Assembly: GCA_029259935.1 (NCBI GenBank)
Contig: JAJDEH010000324.1
Span: 1 to 38,835 of the forward strand
Length of the DNA stretch: 38,835 bases
Direction: 5' to 3'
Origin: Planctomycetota bacterium
GTDB lineage: Bacteria; Planctomycetota; Planctomycetia; Pirellulales; Pirellulaceae
The position numbers and the translations under genes were made by a program. Positions 8,066-16,492 of the stretch are shown here, one piece after another. How positions within the stretch are numbered: the first letter of the stretch is position 1; each line of letters opens with the position of its first letter. Below the pieces are notes generated by a model that worked only from the letters and a program-made list of their open reading frames with translations, ran no database searches and had not been told where the DNA came from.

Positions 8066-8839
8066 TCACTCATCTTCCGAAAAGTGGATGATTCTGCAAT
8101 GCGGCAAGCCATAACGTAAATGCTCCAGAATCGTTGAGTCTAAACGACCATACACTGCCAGGATTTTGAGGGAACGACACTGCACAATGAACTCAGCAGA
8201 GCCTACGCTGAGCATGTAGTCTGAAATCCCTAAATACTCCAGTTCGTGAAGCGATGGAAGTTCTGCAAGCGTGGAATCCCCGACTCTCGTTCCCGATAGA
8301 TCTACAAAATTCAGATACTTTAGTTGCCCAATTCCTTTCACATCGGCATCGTCGACGATCGCATCACCAGCAAATAACATTTCAACGTAGGCGAACTCCG
8401 ACAACCCGGTGAAATAGCAAATGATGCGACCAATTGCACTCCTATGTCCGTCCATATTTTCCAAGCTCTGTCCGCGATAGCCAACACTGCCTCCGTTTTG
8501 TTTGAAGGGTGCCACAACAGATTGTTCGCGGCGCATTGTGTGTACATGTGACACCAGATACCCAAAGCAAACCGAAAGACCAAGCAGTCCCGCAAGCAGA
8601 AGTCGGAGAGAGAAGCGAGGAGTCCAAAAACGCATGCCACACCACCTGAACGGATTCTCAATTAGGATTTCTATAACTTCGCTACGTTTTTTGACATTTC
8701 CACAAATCTCCCTCACGCACAGCGCCTGGGCCGCGGGGTTCACGGAGTCAGGGCAATGCTGGCAGAAGTCAAGGCATAAATCATAGGCTTCATCCAAGTT
8801 GACGTTTACGACGCCCAACCCGCTTAGCCAAGTGTACAT
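8066..8839 (-). CDS. Membrane-anchored LRR-like protein, start uncertain
   Basis: 257 residues from the ATG at 8839, or 189 from the ATG at 8635. The second start gives MRFWTPRFSLRLLLAGLLGL, the usual N-terminal anchor of small planctomycete proteins, followed by the charged stretch HTMRREQ; it has AGGTGG upstream. The first start has GAGGAA 5 bases upstream and adds a 68-residue Cys-rich head (several Cys, including CQHC) in the same frame. The C-terminal half has leucine-rich-repeat spacing: L-K-Y-L-N-F-V-D-L-S-G-T-R-V, L-H-E-L-E-Y-L-G-I-S, L-K-I-L-A-V-Y-G. Planctomycete relatives carry short LRRs after a membrane anchor and have no known function. The frame remains open to 9340, but beyond 8990 it reads through a palindromic repeat, so that part is rejected. 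I favour 8839 on the ribosome binding site, with limited confidence. Confidence 0.6.
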   Translation of the reverse strand: MYTWLSGLGVVNVNLDEAYDLCLDFCQHCPDSVNPAAQALCVREICGNVKKRSEVIEILIENPFRWCGMRFWTPRFSLRLLLAGLLGLSVCFGYLVSHVHTMRREQSVVAPFKQNGGSVGYRGQSLENMDGHRSAIGRIICYFTGLSEFAYVEMLFAGDAIVDDADVKGIGQLKYLNFVDLSGTRVGDSTLAELPSLHELEYLGISDYMLSVGSAEFIVQCRSLKILAVYGRLDSTILEHLRYGLPHCRIIHFSEDE

Positions 8840-9067
8840 GGCTTCCTCGCATCGTTTGTTACCGAATGGCTGTACACACGCACCAATCCGATGATCTTCG
8901 AGTATAAAGCTATAAGAGCAACCTAGCCTCCACATTGCAAACGGCTGAGTAGCTTTACAGCATGCGTTCCATCCTCCCTCGCGTGTTCTCTCCGCTCTTT
9001 GGTGTCCGAACAGACCTCTGTTGGAGAGTGCGGTTACTTGTTCGACCGGCGCTCGAATGGGACCAGC

Positions 9068-9345
9068 GAGTGAATCGTTGCTTCCGCCGGGACGAGCCCG
9101 GCGGAGAGCCGGAGTTGCCTCCTTGTAGGCGAGTAGCTGCTCAGTTGCCGCTCGCGCCGGGACGAGCCCGACGTAAGCGATGGGCGAGTGTTTTCGCCCG
9201 AACGTCCCGAAGGGTAGCCAAGTTCGCGTGAGTTTCCGTCGGGCTTGTCCCGGCGCGAACACAACTGCCCGGCTACCAATAATCGCAAAAAAACGTAAAC
9301 GCTCTCCGTCGGGCCCGCCCCGGCGGAAGCAACGATTCAACCGTC
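9068..9345. repeat. ~270-bp imperfect palindrome of GC-rich hairpin units
   Basis: Four copies of a core like CCGGGACGAGCCCGRCGG lie at about 9084-9105, 9154-9173, 9237-9256 and 9305-9328; the last two are inverted relative to the first two. The outer arms match over about 38 bases: 9071-9108 (GAATCGTTGCTTCCGCCGGG and on to GGAGAGC) against the reverse complement of 9301-9340. The inner pair matches as well, and the centre holds a short hairpin (GGGCGAGTGTTTTCGCCC near 9182). The whole looks like a compound REP/BIME-type or MITE-like element. It sits upstream of the LRR-like gene. No transposase is present. Confidence 0.75.
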
Positions 9346-10116
9346 GGGCCCTGAAACCAATTTAAATCATCGAGAATACAACTCCCGCGCCGCGTCGCTT
9401 TGCCGTACGAAAAGCGCGATCGCGATGAAACCGAACCTGCCGTAGGAGATTTAGAAATGCAATGCGACGGGGTCCGGAAGGAAGAATTTGAATGCCGCAA
9501 GATGAAATGAAAAGTGAAGCCACCCTCCCCGGCTGCGCCGACCCTCCCGGAGAGCCCGGAGAGCCCGGAGGGCGGGTGAAATACGTCTTCAAACTAACGG
9601 TGTACCGATTGCCTTGGAGTTCGTAAAATAGAGGGAAGGAGCATGTGATCTCCATCCCTGGGATGGTTCAAGAATTATCGGGCAGATCTACTTCTCTGAG
9701 CTTGAACTCTTTCCTCGCGGGTGAGGACAGGGATGATTGCGGGCGCGGCTTACTTGTTGGCCATGCCTCCGGGGCTCTCGTGTTTTACTGTTCGTGCGAT
9801 GGCGTGCATGCATTGTGTACGCCGCTGACGGTGGCGCGAAATGTATGCGCTTACCCGGGTCGAAACGCCTGGGAAATTGCAAACGTTTTTGTTATCAATC
9901 GCCACTGTTAGTATCGATGCGGCGTTGAGTTAACTCCTTATGAGTCTAATTTTTAGGGCAGTACCATGAAGAACCCAACGGCATCAGGTTGGCAATCGCT
10001 TGTATGTTACACTCGGCGCGTTGCCCCGCTTTGGATTGGGGCAGAGCGGAACGCGGCCGCGTGTCAATCTTGCGGCACCGGCGATGAACGGCGCGGGCGC
10101 GGAGGACCCCCTCTAA
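9346..10116. other. Intergenic region, no intact gene
   Basis: No open frame here has both a ribosome binding site and a recognisable product. It contains the GC-rich repeat at 9522-9580 and the palindrome GAGTTAACTC at about 9926-9935. Together with the flanking repeat elements it makes the least gene-dense part of the window. Confidence 0.5.
9522..9580. repeat. GC-rich repeat with 9-bp tandem units
   Basis: A CCCTCCCCGGCTGCGCCGACC stretch is followed by GGAGAGCCC repeated twice and a third partial unit at about 9549-9575. CCCTCCCGG and CCGGAGGGCGGG can pair across it. It looks like an interspersed planctomycete repeat; no coding potential. Confidence 0.45.
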
Positions 10117-10138
10117 CTCCCCCTTGGAAAAGGGGGAG
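10117..10138. repeat. Hairpin repeat (CTCCCCCTT-GGAA-AAGGGGGAG)
   Basis: Perfect 9-bp stem with a GGAA loop. No T-run follows on either strand. The phrase is typical of a scattered repeat in planctomycetes. It lies at the broken end of the rhomboid-like remnant, which suggests the repeat inserted into or replaced that gene. Confidence 0.55.
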
Positions 10139-10141
10139 GAC

Positions 10142-10313
10142 TGGATCTGGACGGCTTCGACGATCGATGCGAGATTGCTCCAATGCGTCGCGAGCTTCGT
10201 CCACGTGGTTTTCATCACGAATCCAGATTGCCCACCCTTCGGGGTCTAGCTGGGCGCTGGCGGCGATTTCCGCCGCTGGCTCAGCGAGCAGACCATCTAG
10301 TTTCGTCGCCCAT
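10142..10313 (-). pseudogene. Remnant of a rhomboid N-terminal domain
   Basis: The minus strand frame through here reads DPEGWAIWIRDENHVDEARD followed by ALEQSR. This closely resembles the small cytoplasmic domain that precedes the membrane helices in rhomboid intramembrane proteases (pattern: W-A-I-W-V-x-D-E-x-x-V-x-x-A-R-x-x-L). The frame has no start codon: a TAG closes it upstream near 10320. Downstream it runs into the hairpin repeat at 10117-10138 with no rhomboid membrane helices after it. I read it as a decayed fragment. The match is from memory of the family. Confidence 0.4.
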
Positions 10314-10375
10314 GGGAACTAATTCCGCGGCGGGCCGTCCAACGCTTCGTCCAGCAAATTGCTATTCAAATCTGC

Positions 10376-10381
10376 AAGGAG
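10376..10381 (+). promoter_or_regulatory. Ribosome binding site fixing the macroglobulin start
   Basis: AAGGAG, 8 bases before the ATG at 10390. It decides against the upstream in-frame start at 10183, whose extra 69 residues are Arg-rich and lie over the opposite-strand rhomboid remnant. Confidence 0.8.
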
Positions 10382-10389
10382 ATCCGGTC

Positions 10390-13300
10390 ATGTTACGCGG
10401 TCGCTTGGTGCTGATGCTCGGTTTGGCTTTGACTGTGGTGGCAAGTGGCGGAGTTTGGTGGCGTCTGACGGCTGCCGACCAAGCTGCTCAAAAGAACAAG
10501 GAAGGCAAGCTCGCCGAGTCAGCGACTCTGGGGGGCAAAGACCGATTTCTCACCCATGTCAGTACCGACAAGCCGATCTATCGCACTGGCGAGAAGCTGT
10601 ATATGCGAGCGGTCACGCTGCACCACTCGTCCCACAAACCAATTCCCACCGACCAGCAAGGCATGCCGGTGGTCGAGATTCTTGGTCCCAAGGGCGACAC
10701 GGTTGCCTCGGGTTTTGTGCAAATGGAAAACGCGGTCTCCGGATTTGTTTGGGAGATTCCGGCAGCACAGCCAGGGGGCGAATACACGATCAACGTGAGC
10801 CATCCTCATACGGGACACGCCCCGGCCGAGCGTAAGTTCGAGATTCGCGCCTATCGTGCGCCGCGTATCAAAACACAAATCAAATTTCTGCGTGACGGTT
10901 ATGGTCCGGGCGACGAAGCGGTCGCCACGTTGCACGCCGAGCGGTCCGAAGGTGGCATTCCAGCGGGAGCACGCGTCCAAGTCATTGCTCGCGTGGATGG
11001 CCAGCAAGTTCACGAGGGCGAAACGACGATCGATGCCGAGGGGAATTGTGTCGGCCGCTTCCAATTGCCGCTAGACATTCGCCGCGGTGAGGGAACGTTG
11101 GCCATGGTGATCGAAGATGGCGGCATCGTCGAAACGGCCAGCAAGACGATTCCCATTCTGTTGCAGACCGTGGATCTCACGATGTACCCCGAAGGGGGCC
11201 AATTGGTGGCCGGCTTGAAGAACCGCGTCTACTTCGAAGCGTTCACTCCGGCGAAGAAACCGGCGGATCTGGCGGGCGTGATTCAAGACGCCGACGGGAA
11301 TGAAGTCGCCCAGTTTCGTAGCGAACATGAAGGGCGTGGCCGGTTTTCGTTCAGCCCGCGAGTGGATCGAAAATATCTGTTGAAGATCACCGAGCCAAGC
11401 GGAATCAAGACTCTGTTTCCGCTGCCGGAAGTGAAGAGCGAAGGTGTCGTGCTTTCCAGCAAGACGGATGTGTTTGGTGCCGACGAGAAGATCCGTCTGC
11501 TGGTAGGCAGTGCCCGGGCGAAGAATGAGTTGAGGGTGACGTTGTCCAAGCGAGAACAGGTTCTTGGCGCGGTCAATCTGACCGGCAACACGAAACAAAA
11601 AACAGTTGCCTTCGCGCTCAAGCCCTCCGACCCTGATGGCGTGCTCATCGCCACCGTGTGGAATAAATCGGGACGGCCCGTGGCGGAACGTTTGATTTAT
11701 CGCCAGCCGTCCAGCCAATTGAAAATCGAGATTTCGGCCGACAGCAAACAGTACACGCCAGGCGGCAAGGCGGTCATCTCGGTGAAGACCACCGATGGCG
11801 CGGGCCGGCCCGTGAGCGGCGTCGTGGGATTGACGGTCACCGACGATTCGGTGCTGGAGATGATCGAAAAGCGCGAACAAGCGCCGTCCTTGCCGGTGAT
11901 GGTGCTGCTGGAAAACGATGTCCGCGAGTTGGCGGACGCCCATGTCTATCTCGATCCGGACAACAAGCAAGCGCCGCTAGCGACCGATTTGCTGTTGGGC
12001 ACTCAAGGCTGGCGGCGCTTTGCGTTTGTGCGCGTTGCCGATCTTGTCGGCAAGCATGACGACGACGCCCGCCGTGTCCTGGCCTTGCGAATGGCCTCGC
12101 TTCGGGAGCTTGAGAAATTCGAGGCCGAAGGTGCCTTTTTGGGCGACCGTCGAAGATTCGCCATCAGGCTAGGTGCGGCTATTCAAGATGAGGCTGTCAG
12201 AGAAGAGCCAGGCGCGCCAATCAACGGAGTCGCGCGCGCGGATGATCAGGCAAAGGGTGATCCAGTCGACGTTAAACCAGCGGACGGAGATCAGCCGGCG
12301 GGACCAGGAGCGAACGAACTGGGGGCACGCGACCAGGCTGCGAAGAACGCCGGTGCCCCGGCAGGCCGGGAAGCGTTGGAGGCGAATAAAGAACTTGGAA
12401 ATCTGCAAAAGAAACTCGATCTCGCTGCTCGACTCAAGTCAAGAAAACGAAAGGTGTTTGCGGACGAAGAAGATTCCATCCCCGTGCGGGACGATTTCGT
12501 TGCCGTGCGCGTCTACGCCCACCCACTACGCGCGAACCGAACGCCGGGAGAGCGAGTCGACTTTACGGAGACTCTGTTCTGGCACGCCGGGATCAAGACC
12601 AACGAGAAGGGTCTGGCGACGGTTGAATTTCACCTGAACGATTCGATTACCAGTTTTCGCGTCCAGGCCGACGCCTTCACCGACAGCGGCGTACTCGGAA
12701 CGGGCACGATGCAAATCGAATCCGTGGAACCGTTTTATCTGGAGCCCAAGTTTCCATTGGAGGTGACGGCGGGCGACGCGATTCAACTTCCGATCGGTCT
12801 GGTAAACGCGACGGGCATCCCGCTGGAGGATACGAAGGTCACGGCAAAGACGCATGATTCGTTAATGATCTCCTCGCAGCCGGCACCCCTAACGCTGGCG
12901 GCTGGCCAGCGAATCCGGCAATTGCTGGCGATTCAAGTCGGAGCTCACAACGGTGACGCGGAACTGACATTGAAAGCCGCGGCCGGCCTGTATGCCGACC
13001 AGGTCACGCGAGTGATTCGCGTTAAGCCTCAAGGCTTTCCCATTAAGTATGGTCGCGGTGGCCTCGTGGGTCCCGGCGATACGTTGTCTCACGAAGTTTC
13101 TATTCCAAAGGATCTTGTCCCGCACAGCCTCAGTGGCCGTGTGGTCGTGTATCCCACGCCGCTGGCGAGCCTCACCGAAGCACTTGAGGGACTGATTCGC
13201 CAGCCGGGCGGCTGCTTCGAACAAACCAGTTCGACGGTCTATCCGTTGGTGATGGCGCAGCAGTATTTTATGTCGCATCAAGGCGTCGACCCGTCGCTTG

Positions 13301-14628
13301 TGGAACGCAGCAGTCAGATCTTGACGACCGGTTACGAACGGTTGCTCGGTTTTGAATGCAAGAGCGGCGGTTTCGAGTGGTTTGGCAAAGATCCCGGCCA
13401 CGATGCGCTCACGGCTTACGGCCTGATGGAGTTCACCGACATGTCGCAAGTGCGGCACGTCGACCCGGCCATGTTGGAGCGGACCAGCAAATGGTTGCTC
13501 AGCCAACGCGACGGCAAGGGCGGGTATCCTCGCAAAACGCACACCTATCACACTTGGCTGCCCGATCCGGAAATCGCCAGCTCCTACAATACGTGGGCTC
13601 TGCTGGAAGCGGGAGTCGACGCGGATCTGTCCGTCGAGGCCGCTTGGATTCGCACGGCCGCTGAAAAGACGGAAAACACCTATGTGTTGGCGCTGGCGGC
13701 CAATGTGATGGCCTTGGCCGGTGACAAGGAAGCGGAAAATCATTTTCTCGATAAGCTGGCCGGCAAGCAAACCGAGGACGGCTCGCTCGTTGGCGCGACT
13801 CGCAGCGTCGTGGGCAGTGGCGGTGACGCACTGCGGATTGAAACGACATCACTGGCCGTGACGGCTTGGCTGAAGAATCCGCACTATGCCGAGAACGTCG
13901 AAAAGTCGATCAAGTTTCTGGCTGAATCGTGCAAGGCGGGCCGCTTTGGCTCGACGCAGTCGACCGTGTTGGCATTGCGAGCGATCGTGGCCTACGACAA
14001 ATCGCGAGCCAAGCCCAAGGCGGACGGCAGCGTGCAACTGGTCGTCGACGGCAAGCCCGTCGGCAAACGCGTAGCCTTCGACAAAGACACGCAAGGCGCG
14101 ATCGAGTTGCCGGACTTTGCCGCACTGTTGGCTCCTGGTAAACACCAGATTCAATTGACGATGAGCGACGGTTCCCAAATGCCGTATTCGTTGGCCCTCG
14201 AATACAACAGCCTGAAACCGGCGTCGTCGGAAGATTGCAAGCTACATCTCGAAGTTGGACTGCGCGACGACAAGCTTGACGAAGGCGGCACCACGGAAGC
14301 CGAAGTGGTGGTGGTGAATCGATCCAACGAAGATGTCCCCAACCCGCTGGTCATCGTCGGCATCCCGGGCGGTCTGGAAGTGCGCCACGACCAACTGAAG
14401 GAACTGGTCAAGGAAGAGCAGATCGCCGCTTATGAAGTGATCGGCCGCGAAGTCATTCTCTACTGGCGAGTAATGAAGGCCGAAGAGCGAGTGGAACTGC
14501 CGCTGAGCTTGATCGCCGCCATTCCCGGAACCTACACGGGTCCCGCCAGCCGCGCGTATTTGTACTACACCGACGAACACAAAATGTGGGAGAACCCGCT
14601 TCGGGTTATCATCGCGGCTAAAGAGTAG
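10390..14628 (+). CDS. Alpha-2-macroglobulin family protein with thioester
   Basis: 1412 residues, a bacterial alpha-2-macroglobulin: a large exported protein thought to trap attacking proteases and bind them covalently. Residues 1-30 hold a hydrophobic signal or anchor. Macroglobulin-type beta domains begin with FLTHVSTDKPIYRTGEKLYM, the classic N-terminal block. LLLGTQGWRRF near residue 540 is followed by a charged, low-complexity stretch (about 594-706, with RLKSRKRKV) that may be the bait region. Then comes the core block TLFWHAGIKTNEKG...LNDSITSFRVQADAF. The thioester motif is P-G-G-C-F-E-Q, with Cys942 and Gln945 expected to form the bond; the following helical thioester domain reaches about 1190, and a receptor-binding-like beta domain ends the protein. 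The usual partner gene, a PbpC-type transglycosylase, is not adjacent. The next gene converges on it. Confidence 0.93.
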   Translation: MLRGRLVLMLGLALTVVASGGVWWRLTAADQAAQKNKEGKLAESATLGGKDRFLTHVSTDKPIYRTGEKLYMRAVTLHHSSHKPIPTDQQGMPVVEILGPKGDTVASGFVQMENAVSGFVWEIPAAQPGGEYTINVSHPHTGHAPAERKFEIRAYRAPRIKTQIKFLRDGYGPGDEAVATLHAERSEGGIPAGARVQVIARVDGQQVHEGETTIDAEGNCVGRFQLPLDIRRGEGTLAMVIEDGGIVETASKTIPILLQTVDLTMYPEGGQLVAGLKNRVYFEAFTPAKKPADLAGVIQDADGNEVAQFRSEHEGRGRFSFSPRVDRKYLLKITEPSGIKTLFPLPEVKSEGVVLSSKTDVFGADEKIRLLVGSARAKNELRVTLSKREQVLGAVNLTGNTKQKTVAFALKPSDPDGVLIATVWNKSGRPVAERLIYRQPSSQLKIEISADSKQYTPGGKAVISVKTTDGAGRPVSGVVGLTVTDDSVLEMIEKREQAPSLPVMVLLENDVRELADAHVYLDPDNKQAPLATDLLLGTQGWRRFAFVRVADLVGKHDDDARRVLALRMASLRELEKFEAEGAFLGDRRRFAIRLGAAIQDEAVREEPGAPINGVARADDQAKGDPVDVKPADGDQPAGPGANELGARDQAAKNAGAPAGREALEANKELGNLQKKLDLAARLKSRKRKVFADEEDSIPVRDDFVAVRVYAHPLRANRTPGERVDFTETLFWHAGIKTNEKGLATVEFHLNDSITSFRVQADAFTDSGVLGTGTMQIESVEPFYLEPKFPLEVTAGDAIQLPIGLVNATGIPLEDTKVTAKTHDSLMISSQPAPLTLAAGQRIRQLLAIQVGAHNGDAELTLKAAAGLYADQVTRVIRVKPQGFPIKYGRGGLVGPGDTLSHEVSIPKDLVPHSLSGRVVVYPTPLASLTEALEGLIRQPGGCFEQTSSTVYPLVMAQQYFMSHQGVDPSLVERSSQILTTGYERLLGFECKSGGFEWFGKDPGHDALTAYGLMEFTDMSQVRHVDPAMLERTSKWLLSQRDGKGGYPRKTHTYHTWLPDPEIASSYNTWALLEAGVDADLSVEAAWIRTAAEKTENTYVLALAANVMALAGDKEAENHFLDKLAGKQTEDGSLVGATRSVVGSGGDALRIETTSLAVTAWLKNPHYAENVEKSIKFLAESCKAGRFGSTQSTVLALRAIVAYDKSRAKPKADGSVQLVVDGKPVGKRVAFDKDTQGAIELPDFAALLAPGKHQIQLTMSDGSQMPYSLALEYNSLKPASSEDCKLHLEVGLRDDKLDEGGTTEAEVVVVNRSNEDVPNPLVIVGIPGGLEVRHDQLKELVKEEQIAAYEVIGREVILYWRVMKAEERVELPLSLIAAIPGTYTGPASRAYLYYTDEHKMWENPLRVIIAAKE

Positions 14629-14655
14629 TTCGTCGCTTCTTGGCTCACGGCGAGG

Positions 14656-16311
14656 CTATTTGGCAACCGGCGCGATAATTCGCGAGGCGTGCTGGCGGCC
14701 GTGATGGATTGTGTTGACGGCTTTCATTGCATCCTTGGGGAACTCGATCGTCAGCGGTTTGCCGGTTTGCGGGTTGGGCTCGTACAGCGGCGCGCCGGTG
14801 CTGGCGATCGTGACTCGGATGCGGTGACCCTTGTTGAAGATCTGGCTCATCCAGCCCACGGGGAAGGCGACTTTGTGGACCTGGCCCGGTTTCATCAGCA
14901 CTTCGCGGTCGAAGCCTTCGCGGTAACGGGCTCGCAAGGGATAGTCGACGATCAGGATCGAGCGGCCGTCGGGATAGACGTCGCTGACTCGAACGATGAA
15001 GTCGGTGTCGCGAGCCGTTGACGATACATACAGTTCGGCATGCACGCGGCCCGTCCATTCGACGGGTGACGCCAGCGGTTCAGTGGTGAAAGTGCGAACT
15101 TCGTCCTGTCGTTCAAATGGGCGGGCGTCCCGCGCGCCGGGAAACCCGCGGCCGGGAATCGACATCGGGTGCAGCGGATCGCTGACGTAGCTTGTTGAAC
15201 TGTCCTTGGCGGTCGGCGTCGACTCAGACAGAACGCCGCCGGCTTGCAGGAACATTGCGGTGGATTCAGCCGCTGGTGGAAAGTCCTTGGCCGCGCGCCA
15301 GATGTTCCCCGGTGCATCCGGCTCATCGACCGCGCCCATCACGTAATAACGCACCGTCGATTCCCGTTCGACACCATTTTCTTCGCCCTTTAGAAAGTGA
15401 TTGAACCAGCGGACCATGTGATCGTCGACCGGCCAACTTGCGTTCTCGGGATAAACGAGTTCCCCAATTCGGTTTCCCTTGTTCCGCCGTCCGTGTAGCC
15501 AGGGACCGATGATCAGTTGTTGCCGGCCCCGTGACTTGGTTCCGCCCCGGTGCTGACGTCCTTGAAAGCTGGCGATGGAACCTTGATTCATGAAGTCGTA
15601 CCAACTTCCAATCGTAAAGCACGGCACGTTCATCTTGTCGAAGTGCAGCGTGCAGTCCTCGGCTTGCCAATACTCGTCGTAATGCGGGTGTGCGAACCAC
15701 TGGGCCAATAGGCGGCGGTTGTCTTGAGGGTCGCGGCAAATGGCGTCCATTCCCTTGAATCGTTCGGGCCGCGTCGTGCCGCCAACGCGATAGCCTTCCT
15801 GAAACAAACTCAATCCCGTATCGGTCATGTACTGGCAGACCAGATGTGGAGGGCGCGTGACGGCGAGATAGTTTTGAGCGTACCCGCCTTGAGAACTGCC
15901 GAAGGTTCCGACCTTGCCGGTCGACCACTTCTGCTTGGCCAGCCACTCGCACGTGTCATAGCCGTCTTGTAGTTCGCCCCATTGAAGGGCCCGATAGCCA
16001 ACCCAGTTTCCTTCGGAAAGATGCGTGCCACGAAAATTGACCAAAGCCACGACAAAGCCCGCTTCCGCCAATTTGGCCGCCGCTTGGCGAGTGGTCTTGC
16101 CACGCAGGCTGGCATAACGCTGTTCGAATACCGCGGGCCACGGGCCTTTGCCTTGCGGGAAGTAGAGATAGGCCGACAGTCGCTTGCCGTCGCGCATGGG
16201 GAGCAAGGTGTGCTGTTCGCGGGCCGTACCCAGGTCGATGTCGTCCCAGGCCCAACTGGGGCCAGCAAGAATCAGCAGCAGAAACGCCGAAAAGAATGAG
16301 TGTAATTTCAT
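14656..16311 (-). CDS. CocE/NonD-type serine hydrolase, exported
   Basis: 551 residues. A signal peptide (about 1-22, ending SWAWDD) is followed by an alpha/beta hydrolase of the X-Pro dipeptidyl-peptidase S15/CocE-NonD family. The nucleophile elbow is G-S-S-Q-G, Ser140. By comparison with CocE, Asp239 in GSWYDFMNQG and His273 in GPWLHG complete the triad. The C-terminal third has the jelly-roll pattern of this family, ending near the block with GHRIRVTIASTGAPLYEPN. Members cleave acyl esters or amides; the substrate (peptide, ester or antibiotic) cannot be told here. Length fits the family. The gene converges on the macroglobulin with only 27 bp between the stops; the next minus-strand gene lies 181 bp upstream. 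Confidence 0.9.
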   Translation of the reverse strand: MKLHSFFSAFLLLILAGPSWAWDDIDLGTAREQHTLLPMRDGKRLSAYLYFPQGKGPWPAVFEQRYASLRGKTTRQAAAKLAEAGFVVALVNFRGTHLSEGNWVGYRALQWGELQDGYDTCEWLAKQKWSTGKVGTFGSSQGGYAQNYLAVTRPPHLVCQYMTDTGLSLFQEGYRVGGTTRPERFKGMDAICRDPQDNRRLLAQWFAHPHYDEYWQAEDCTLHFDKMNVPCFTIGSWYDFMNQGSIASFQGRQHRGGTKSRGRQQLIIGPWLHGRRNKGNRIGELVYPENASWPVDDHMVRWFNHFLKGEENGVERESTVRYYVMGAVDEPDAPGNIWRAAKDFPPAAESTAMFLQAGGVLSESTPTAKDSSTSYVSDPLHPMSIPGRGFPGARDARPFERQDEVRTFTTEPLASPVEWTGRVHAELYVSSTARDTDFIVRVSDVYPDGRSILIVDYPLRARYREGFDREVLMKPGQVHKVAFPVGWMSQIFNKGHRIRVTIASTGAPLYEPNPQTGKPLTIEFPKDAMKAVNTIHHGRQHASRIIAPVAK

Positions 16312-16492
16312 CGGTTGCGCCTGAGTTGGTGAAATGGAATCCGCGCCGCGAGAAGCAAACGCGGATCACATTTTCGCTGCCCGGTGTGGGCGTGTCAAAA
16401 GTGGCGGGCTCGGGATCGCCAAAATTTGACTAGGATGCGCAACGATTCAAGACTTGAGTCACCTGCTTTGGAACTTCTTCCGACCGCTGTTT

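Noticed and set aside
8840..9340. N-terminal extension of the LRR-like protein
   Set aside because: The frame is open, but from about 9070 onwards it reads through the palindromic repeat and gives Arg/Pro/Gly-rich sequence typical of non-coding GC-rich DNA.
9645..9911. 88-residue plus-strand open frame
   Set aside because: It has no recognisable domain and its composition (scattered Cys and short motifs) looks random; opposite-strand frames are equally open.
10183..10389. N-terminal extension of the macroglobulin
   Set aside because: The strong ribosome binding site and signal peptide place the start at 10390, and the extension overlaps the opposite-strand rhomboid remnant.
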